Part shown: positions 6,228 to 11,013 of the stretch, one piece after another
Layout: every line of letters begins with the position of its first letter
How positions within the stretch are numbered: position 1 is the stretch's first letter
Assembly: GCA_910585385.1 (NCBI GenBank)
Contig: CAJUDV010000053.1
Span: forward strand, 1 to 11,013
Reading direction: 5' to 3'
DNA length: 11,013 nt
Origin: an uncultured Oscillibacter sp.
GTDB taxonomy: Bacteria > Bacillota > Clostridia > Oscillospirales > Oscillospiraceae
Notes under the pieces: model-generated
The model's database searches: none
Seen by the model: only the letters and a program-made list of their open reading frames with translations
Told to the model about the DNA's origin: nothing
Program-made: the position numbers and the translations under genes

Positions 6228-6256
6228 ATCATACAATGTTTGGAGAAAAAATACAA
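6228..6256 (-). promoter_or_regulatory. Candidate promoter of the nucleoside kinase gene
   Basis: Read on the minus strand, TTGTAT (6256-6251) and TATGAT (6233-6228) are 17 bases apart. The -10 box matches at five of six positions, the -35 at three of six. Start of transcription would be near 6221, leaving a leader of about 66 bases. The AT-rich local sequence contrasts with its GC-rich surroundings and supports the call. Confidence 0.5.
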
Positions 6257-6352
6257 GAATATTTCATCGCGGATACGTCCGTGTTGGATATTTTGCACCT
6301 CAGCCTTGAAGGGAGCAGGGGGAGGCATGAAGGAGAGATTTTCAATTCCGGC

Positions 6353-6386
6353 GGGAAGGGGAGCGCGTGGGGAGAGGGGACCGGGG
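6353..6386 (+). other. G-quadruplex motif
   Basis: Five G-runs lie close together on the plus strand: GGG at 6353-6355 and GGGG at 6358-6361, 6369-6372, 6376-6379 and 6383-6386. The last four satisfy the strict four-run consensus with loops of 7 (AGCGCGT), 3 (AGA) and 3 (ACC) bases. It sits between the SLH gene terminator and the kinase promoter. For minus-strand transcription the G-rich strand is the template. No gene is seen in the surrounding 6257-6451 stretch. Confidence 0.5.
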
Positions 6387-6451
6387 ATTCTCCGGCCTGG
6401 TCTCGTCCCGCCTTGCGGGAGCGCGATGAAAGGGCGGGGAAACCCATAAGA

Positions 6452-6491
6452 GCCGGGGCCGGCGGATCTTTCGAAATCCGCCGGCCCCGGC
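6452..6491 (-). terminator. Strong hairpin terminator of the SLH surface protein gene
   Basis: A perfect 16-base inverted repeat pairs 6452-6467 with 6476-6491, with an 8-base loop. It begins 8 bases after the SLH gene stop. The stem is almost wholly G-C. The minus-strand sequence after it, TCTTATGGGTTT, has only a weak U-tract, but position and stability make termination the best reading. Confidence 0.8.
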
Positions 6492-6499
6492 CGGAAAAC

Positions 6500-9400
6500 T
6501 TATTGCCGATTCAAAAATTCCACATACCGGGCCAGCATGGCGGCGGTCTGGGCGCGGGTGGTCTTGCCCCGGGGGGAGAAGGAGCCGTCCTGATAGCCGC
6601 TGAGGATGCCGTTCTCCACGGCCCAGCGGACCGCCTCCCGGGCGTAGGCGCTGACCGCCTCCGCGTCGGAGAAGTGCAGTTCCCGGTCTGTGGCGGCGGG
6701 ACTGCCGGCGTAGCGGTGCAGCATGGCCACGAACTGCTCCCGGGTCACCTGGCCCTCCGGGTTCCGGCCGTCGCTGATGCCCTGGGACACCGCCCAGGCC
6801 ATGCCTTTTTCATAGGCGGCCCCGCCGGAGGCGTCCACGCCGTCCAAACGGGCCAGCACGGCGGCCAGCATGGCCCGGGACATAGGCGCGTCGGGGGCAA
6901 AGCTTGTGGAGGTTTTGCCGGAGAAGAGCTCCCGGGCGGCGACAAAGTCAATGGAGGTACTGGCCCAATGGCCCCGGGTGTCGGAAAAATCCTTGCGGTT
7001 GTCCCGGATGCGCACCGTGGCCCCGTCGGGGACGGGGAGGGTGATCTGGCCACCGGTAAGAACCGCGGTTTTGAAAATGGTCTCCGAGCCGTCTTCATTG
7101 ACCAGGCAGGCCACGGTGGTAAAGTCGTTTCCGTGAACGGGAATCTCCACCGGAACCGGCCGGGCGCTGCCGGTACGGAAGGTGACGGAGGCGTTATCCC
7201 CCGGCAGCGGCGGAATGGGGAGAACCACGCTTCCATTTTGACTCTCCTGAAGCGACTTGGCGGAGAGGCGGATGTCGGCTGTGGCGCCGGAACGGTTTTC
7301 CCAGACGGAGGCGGTGAGGCCGTCGGCCTGCTCCACCCTGGTCTCGGAGGTGCCGTCGGGCCGGGCTACCGTCTTGACGGTGGAGCCGTCTTTCGCCGTG
7401 TCCGTGATGGTGACGGTGCCGTCCTTTTTCGTCTCCACCACGGTTTTGGAGCCGTCGGGCCGCCGGGTGGTCTCCGTCACCGTTCCGGTGGTTTTGTTGG
7501 TATTGGTGGCGGTGGTGGACCCGTCGGGGTTTTTCACCGTGGTGGTAGTGCCGGAAGAGCTCCCGCCGGAGGAGGAGCCGCCGGAGGACCCGCCTCCAGA
7601 GGAACCGCCGCCGGTGGCGGGAATGGTTTCCCGCAGCAGCTCATAGCCGCAGACGGTGCAGGACTTGTGCCGGGTGCCGCTCTGGGAGGAGGTGGCGGGC
7701 CGGTCCACCACCCAGTCCCCGGCGGTGTGGGCGGCGTAGCCGCCCTTTTGGCTGTTGTCCGTGATGGGACAGCCGGAGGCGGAACAGTCGTGCCAGTGGT
7801 GGGTTCCGCTGGCCCTCCAGGCGGCGTCCCAGACGTGGGTATGTTCGGCGGACGATGTCCAGATGGCGTGGAGGCCCACGTTTCCGGCGGGCATCTGGAA
7901 GGTGGCCTCCGGGCTGTTCGGGTCGCTCAGAGTCACGCCCTGGGTTTCCCAGGCGGAGAAGGTAAGGGCGTTTTTGCTGCCCGCGCGGATGGTGACAGAG
8001 GTTCCCGCCTCGTAGGCATAGGTCCCTGCGGCGGTTCCGCCGTCCCCGGTGTTGCTGACCGTCACCTGGTATTTGGTTCCGCCGGGCTGCTCTGCGGCGG
8101 TGATTTTGACGGTATAGGCGGCCGTATGGCCCTCGTAGGTAATGGTGAGGATCTGGCTCTGCACCGCCTGGGCGGAGCTGAAGCCGTTGACCATGTCCGC
8201 CGTCACCGGAACGGTTTGCCTCGTGCCGTCGGAATACGCAACTTCAATGGTCAGGCTCGTCACGTCCAGTTCGTCGCCCACCTGGTACTCGGTCTTGTGG
8301 GCGGCGCTGCTGACAGAAATCCCCGTCACCGTGGGCGCGCCGGGGGCCGGAACGGTGATGGAGGTGTGGGCTCCCGCCTCATGGGTCCCGGTTTCCTTTA
8401 CGCGCACGTAGTAGGTCCCGGCGGCAAGGCCGGTGGTCTCGGGAGCGCCGCAGGTCTGCGCGCCGGTGAAAGCCGTGTTTGAGGCGTACTCCATGGCGGC
8501 GGTGGTTCCGGTGATTTTGCCGTCCGGGCTTCCGGCGGCAGTGGGGGCGACTCCCCTCAACCCGGTGGGAGCGGCGGGGCCATCGGCTCTGGCGATGCTC
8601 CAGGAGATGGACTTGGGGGTTTGGGACCCGCCCGTCCACTGGTAGCCGGACTCCAGAGTGGCGGTGGCTGTGTACTCGCCCACGCCGGCGGCCTTGTGGG
8701 TTCCGGAGAGGGTGTAGCCCGCTCCCGGTTCCACGCCGGTCTGCTCCGCGCCCGTCCATTTCAGCCCGGTGTTCGCTTTCGGGACGGGAATGGAGGTGAG
8801 GCCGGGGTCCGGCGCTCCGCCGCCGTCCGTGACGGTCAGGGTGACGGAATCCGTAAGCGTCTTTCCCGCCCCGTTGTACTTGGCGGGAATGGTTACTTGA
8901 ATCTTGTACGTATCAGCCGAATATTGAGGGTACGGAGTAACGCACAGCGCGTTGTCCATAACCGTCATTTCCAGAATGCCGCCTTGGTGCGTATAAGTAT
9001 AGTAGCCCTCGTTTTCTGGGTCCTCGTTTGCGACAAGGTCTTTCCCATCCACGCTGACCGTCAGCGGAATGAAGTCCAGCGCGGCAGGGACTTCGCTTTC
9101 AAACTCCACCTCCATCTCAATTTCAGCAACCTCATCCATGCTTATGGTGAGATTGTCCGGTACAATCCGGAAACTGGTCACACGGTTGACCGTCTCGCCG
9201 GAGGAGCCGTCCGTGGCCGTCCAGTTCCCGTTGGCGTCCTGCACCAGGGTCATATTAGGCTGCGTAGCATAGGGCAGAAGCTGGAAATTACCATCGGTGG
9301 AATTGGGGGCCATGATATAGGGGTGTCCCCGGGTTGCCGCGGACGAAGATGCGGAGTCACCAGAGGTGGTACCATCGATGGCCACCTTGGTTGTGCCCGT

Positions 9401-10471
9401 CACCTGGCCGTTGATCATAAGGGTCTGGCCCGTTCCCAAAATCAGAAAACCGCCGTTTCCGTGAAAGCCCGGGATGGGGTCTTGGAATTTGCTGAGATTT
9501 AGCTTTGCGCCGGACGCAAGGGAAAGCGTCCCGTCATCCTGGAACCAGCTGCCGTCTGTCAGGACGAGCTTGCCGCTTCCCACCGACAGGCTGGAAATAC
9601 CTTGAAGGGTTTTGGTATCCTCATTGCCGTTTCCGGTATAGATCATCTCCACCGCAGTAGCTCCCTCCCCGTTCACGCTGGGGATCGCGTTCCCTCCGGT
9701 GATGGTGACGGTTCCGATTACTTTGTATTTGTCCGGGTCCGGGATGGTCACTTTTCCGCTGATCGCTCCTACGGGAATCCGGTTCTGGGCGCCGCCCGCG
9801 TATATGGTTCCCAAATTGGAGCCAGTACTGCCTTCCACCTCAATGGTCACGTCGCCCGGGAAGTCAGTAGTGGGGCCATTGTCGTCCGGTCCGTTGTTGT
9901 TTTGGTCAAGGCCGCCCATGGACAGGCTGCCCGCGTAAATATTGCCGGCCCCAAAGCCGCTGTTCCTTCCTTGAAGATTGGTGCTCCCTTGAATGGTCAC
10001 CTTTTTCGCCGTGCCGGGACTGGGGACCGAAAAATAGTCTTCATACGAGGACGGTGTCAGCGAGCCGCCGAAGACGTTGATGGAATAGCCTCCGGCCCTT
10101 ACATTGTCCAGCGTCAGGTGGTTCCCGTTGGCTATGACCGCGTTGCGTCCGTCAGAGCCTGCAAGGTTCAGGTCCACGTTTCGGAATGTCACGTCCGCGC
10201 CCAGCAAAATTCCGATCGCCCGTATCGTCACAGAATGGCCTTGGCCATCAATCGTGACATTCTTTTGGATGATCCATGGGGATGATCTCACCCCGGCGTT
10301 TACCTCGGCGTTTCCTGGCAATGTAATCGTAGTTCCCGGCTGGGCTTGCTCGACGGCGGCTCTCAAGTCAAAAAAGCCGCCCTCCTCCGCCGCCAGCCCC
10401 ACCGGGGGAAACACGGCGGCAAGCACACAGAAGGCCAATAAGGCTGCCATCAGTCTTAAAGGTTTTTTCAT
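6500..10471 (-). CDS. Large secreted mosaic surface protein with C-terminal SLH anchor
   Basis: A 1323-residue exported protein held on the cell wall by SLH domains, which bind secondary cell-wall polymer. A signal peptide covers residues 1 to about 27 (KKPLR, hydrophobic core, then GLA-A). Approximate order: a beta-helix-like region (35-400) with repeated short strands (VTIDGQGHSVTIRA, DVTFRNVDLNL); a linker domain (420-535); an MBG/YDG-like module ending SISWSIA (557-630); a fibronectin-like module ending AGTYYVRVKET (632-710); an Ig-like Big_3-type module (714-790); a divergent InlB B-repeat-like module (800-870); a His/Cys-rich segment with HTHVW, HHWHDC and CTVCG (874-951); a Gly/Ser linker (953-974); PDGS-type short repeats (974-1054); a pre-SLH domain (1055-1159); and three SLH repeats (about 1160-1212, 1217-1258, 1265-1323). 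The middle SLH repeat lacks the opening FxD part. There is no sortase LPxTG motif. GAGGAG lies 11 bases before the ATG. Base composition differs between halves. An adhesion or scaffold role is inferred; no catalytic motif is seen. Confidence 0.92.
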   Translation of the reverse strand: MKKPLRLMAALLAFCVLAAVFPPVGLAAEEGGFFDLRAAVEQAQPGTTITLPGNAEVNAGVRSSPWIIQKNVTIDGQGHSVTIRAIGILLGADVTFRNVDLNLAGSDGRNAVIANGNHLTLDNVRAGGYSINVFGGSLTPSSYEDYFSVPSPGTAKKVTIQGSTNLQGRNSGFGAGNIYAGSLSMGGLDQNNNGPDDNGPTTDFPGDVTIEVEGSTGSNLGTIYAGGAQNRIPVGAISGKVTIPDPDKYKVIGTVTITGGNAIPSVNGEGATAVEMIYTGNGNEDTKTLQGISSLSVGSGKLVLTDGSWFQDDGTLSLASGAKLNLSKFQDPIPGFHGNGGFLILGTGQTLMINGQVTGTTKVAIDGTTSGDSASSSAATRGHPYIMAPNSTDGNFQLLPYATQPNMTLVQDANGNWTATDGSSGETVNRVTSFRIVPDNLTISMDEVAEIEMEVEFESEVPAALDFIPLTVSVDGKDLVANEDPENEGYYTYTHQGGILEMTVMDNALCVTPYPQYSADTYKIQVTIPAKYNGAGKTLTDSVTLTVTDGGGAPDPGLTSIPVPKANTGLKWTGAEQTGVEPGAGYTLSGTHKAAGVGEYTATATLESGYQWTGGSQTPKSISWSIARADGPAAPTGLRGVAPTAAGSPDGKITGTTAAMEYASNTAFTGAQTCGAPETTGLAAGTYYVRVKETGTHEAGAHTSITVPAPGAPTVTGISVSSAAHKTEYQVGDELDVTSLTIEVAYSDGTRQTVPVTADMVNGFSSAQAVQSQILTITYEGHTAAYTVKITAAEQPGGTKYQVTVSNTGDGGTAAGTYAYEAGTSVTIRAGSKNALTFSAWETQGVTLSDPNSPEATFQMPAGNVGLHAIWTSSAEHTHVWDAAWRASGTHHWHDCSASGCPITDNSQKGGYAAHTAGDWVVDRPATSSQSGTRHKSCTVCGYELLRETIPATGGGSSGGGSSGGSSSGGSSSGTTTTVKNPDGSTTATNTNKTTGTVTETTRRPDGSKTVVETKKDGTVTITDTAKDGSTVKTVARPDGTSETRVEQADGLTASVWENRSGATADIRLSAKSLQESQNGSVVLPIPPLPGDNASVTFRTGSARPVPVEIPVHGNDFTTVACLVNEDGSETIFKTAVLTGGQITLPVPDGATVRIRDNRKDFSDTRGHWASTSIDFVAARELFSGKTSTSFAPDAPMSRAMLAAVLARLDGVDASGGAAYEKGMAWAVSQGISDGRNPEGQVTREQFVAMLHRYAGSPAATDRELHFSDAEAVSAYAREAVRWAVENGILSGYQDGSFSPRGKTTRAQTAAMLARYVEFLNRQ

Positions 10472-10575
10472 AAATCAATTTTCTCCTCTTTCCGTTTGTC
10501 CCGAGGGCGTTCCGCTTACGCATCCCGCCTGTTTCGGGGGCTGGGCTTTGCCCGCCTTTGTTAATGCTCTGTTTC

Positions 10576-10604
10576 AATATATCATATCCACAGGGCGATG
10601 ACAA
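10576..10604 (-). promoter_or_regulatory. Sigma-A-type promoter of the SLH surface protein gene
   Basis: Read on the minus strand, TTGTCA (10604-10599) and TATATT (10581-10576) are exactly 17 bases apart, and each matches its consensus at five of six bases. This is the best promoter in the window. Transcription would begin near 10569, leaving a GC-rich leader of nearly 100 bases before the ATG at 10471. That leader holds short potential stems, such as GGGC-AAA-GCCC at about 10546-10556, but no riboswitch class that I recognise. Confidence 0.7.
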
Positions 10605-11013
10605 GATTTACCGCTTGGAAAAAACAGGGGAAAACGAAAGCGGCCCGGACAGCCGGGGGTTCATATGGATCGGACTGCCGGTATCCTGCATCAGTGCCTG
10701 ATCCTCCGCCACCAGAGCGGTATTTTGCTTCATTGAATAACATTGGCCTGAGAAGCTGGCCAGGCACAATGAGTGTGCCGTTGGGAACTGTGTTTATAGC
10801 GTTAAATAGGGCCTTACATAGCTGCGGCGAACAGTGCTCTGAGATTTTGAAGGAAAGCCGTTGATATTGCTGGATTTCAAGCAATATCAACGGCTTTTTT
10901 GCTGGGTTCGGAAACCACCGGCTTGGACGGTGGGGGTAAAAGCTTTTGACTTGGTGCAAGCGCCCAGTTTCAACGCAGGCACCAACAGCCTTCGCAAGGA
11001 AAAGGGTGTGTGC
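10605..11013. other. Right-hand region without a confident gene
   Basis: No open reading frame here combines a plausible ribosome binding site with a recognisable protein. A plus-strand frame (10598-10864, 88 codons) starts inside the SLH promoter and ends inside a terminator stem; a minus-strand frame (10582-10959) runs through that stem and the promoter; a 41-codon minus-strand frame (10608-10733) has coding-like GC-rich third positions but no ribosome binding site. Remnants of a decayed gene or element are possible. The last 100 bases include CCACCG-CGGTGG (about 10915-10933) and an AAAAGCTTTT palindrome (about 10938-10947), but nothing assignable. Confidence 0.4.
10856..10900 (+). terminator. 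Intrinsic terminator, plus strand
   Basis: AGCCGTTGATATTGCT (10856-10871) pairs perfectly with 10880-10895 in a 16-base stem with an 8-base loop (GGATTTCA), followed by six T residues (10895-10900). It is a textbook plus-strand terminator. The only open frame leading into it (10598-10864) is doubtful, so its parent transcript is unknown. The run AAA before the stem gives a weaker U-tract on the minus strand as well. Confidence 0.8.

Noticed and set aside
6155..6328. Extended start for the nucleoside kinase
   Set aside because: The added residues do not resemble the family, cross the candidate promoter, and ignore the AGAGGAGG site before 6154.
4463..8482. A 1339-codon plus-strand open frame antisense to the kinase and SLH genes
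   Set aside because: It spans two unrelated well-supported genes and the spacer between them, is dominated by Gly, Val and His, has no domain match and no good ribosome binding site. In GC-rich genes with G/C third positions one antisense frame is often open by chance.
10490..10569. A c-di-GMP-type riboswitch before the SLH gene
   Set aside because: GGGCAAAGCCC and nearby GAAA recall parts of the GEMM motif, but the conserved GGACGCAAAGCC core and the paired second helix are missing.
10582..10959. A 125-codon minus-strand gene upstream of the SLH gene
   Set aside because: It reads through a perfect terminator hairpin and the SLH promoter, starts with TTG without a ribosome binding site, and has no recognisable fold.

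Overview
The window looks like chromosomal DNA from a GC-rich, low-oxygen gut member of the Clostridia (Oscillospiraceae-like, in the range of Flavonifractor or Lawsonibacter). This rests on GC-rich coding sequence, AGGAGG-type ribosome binding sites, sigma-A-type promoters, an SLH-anchored surface protein with Clostridia-type accessory domains, a lipobox lipoprotein and a YedE-type selenium/sulfur transport operon. The genus is an inference from family content, not a direct match.

Layout, left to right: a minus-strand lipoprotein of unknown function (75-1430); an AT-rich divergent promoter region; a plus-strand three-gene unit (1686-2621) made of a 54-residue DUF6440-type protein, a five-segment membrane protein and a minimal XRE repressor-like protein that overlaps the membrane protein gene by ATGA; a shared hairpin terminator between convergent units; a minus-strand operon (4292 down to 2659) encoding a DUF3343 protein, a YedE-type transporter and a stand-alone TusA-like sulfurtransferase; a minus-strand nucleoside (uridine) kinase fused to ThrRS-like N-terminal domains (4484-6154); and a very large minus-strand gene for a secreted, SLH-anchored mosaic surface protein (6500-10471). 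The rightmost ~400 bases hold the promoter of the SLH gene and a strong plus-strand terminator, but no gene that can be called with confidence.

Functionally, the DUF3343-YedE-TusA set is a plausible selenium (or reduced sulfur) uptake and hand-off module: YedE imports the compound, and the TusA-like and DUF3343 proteins, both with conserved cysteines, would carry it in the cytoplasm. The membrane protein and XRE pair is a typical small regulator module. The lipoprotein and the SLH protein are both cell-surface products.

Most worth a second look: the DUF3343-yedE spacer, where two perfect inverted repeats cross each other so that their hairpins exclude one another, and where a 12-base copy of the operon promoter's start region recurs; the three-gene DUF6440/membrane/XRE unit; the sharp base-composition change inside the SLH gene; and a strict four-run G-quadruplex motif between the SLH terminator and the kinase promoter. 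No CRISPR array, insertion sequence, tRNA or rRNA was seen.
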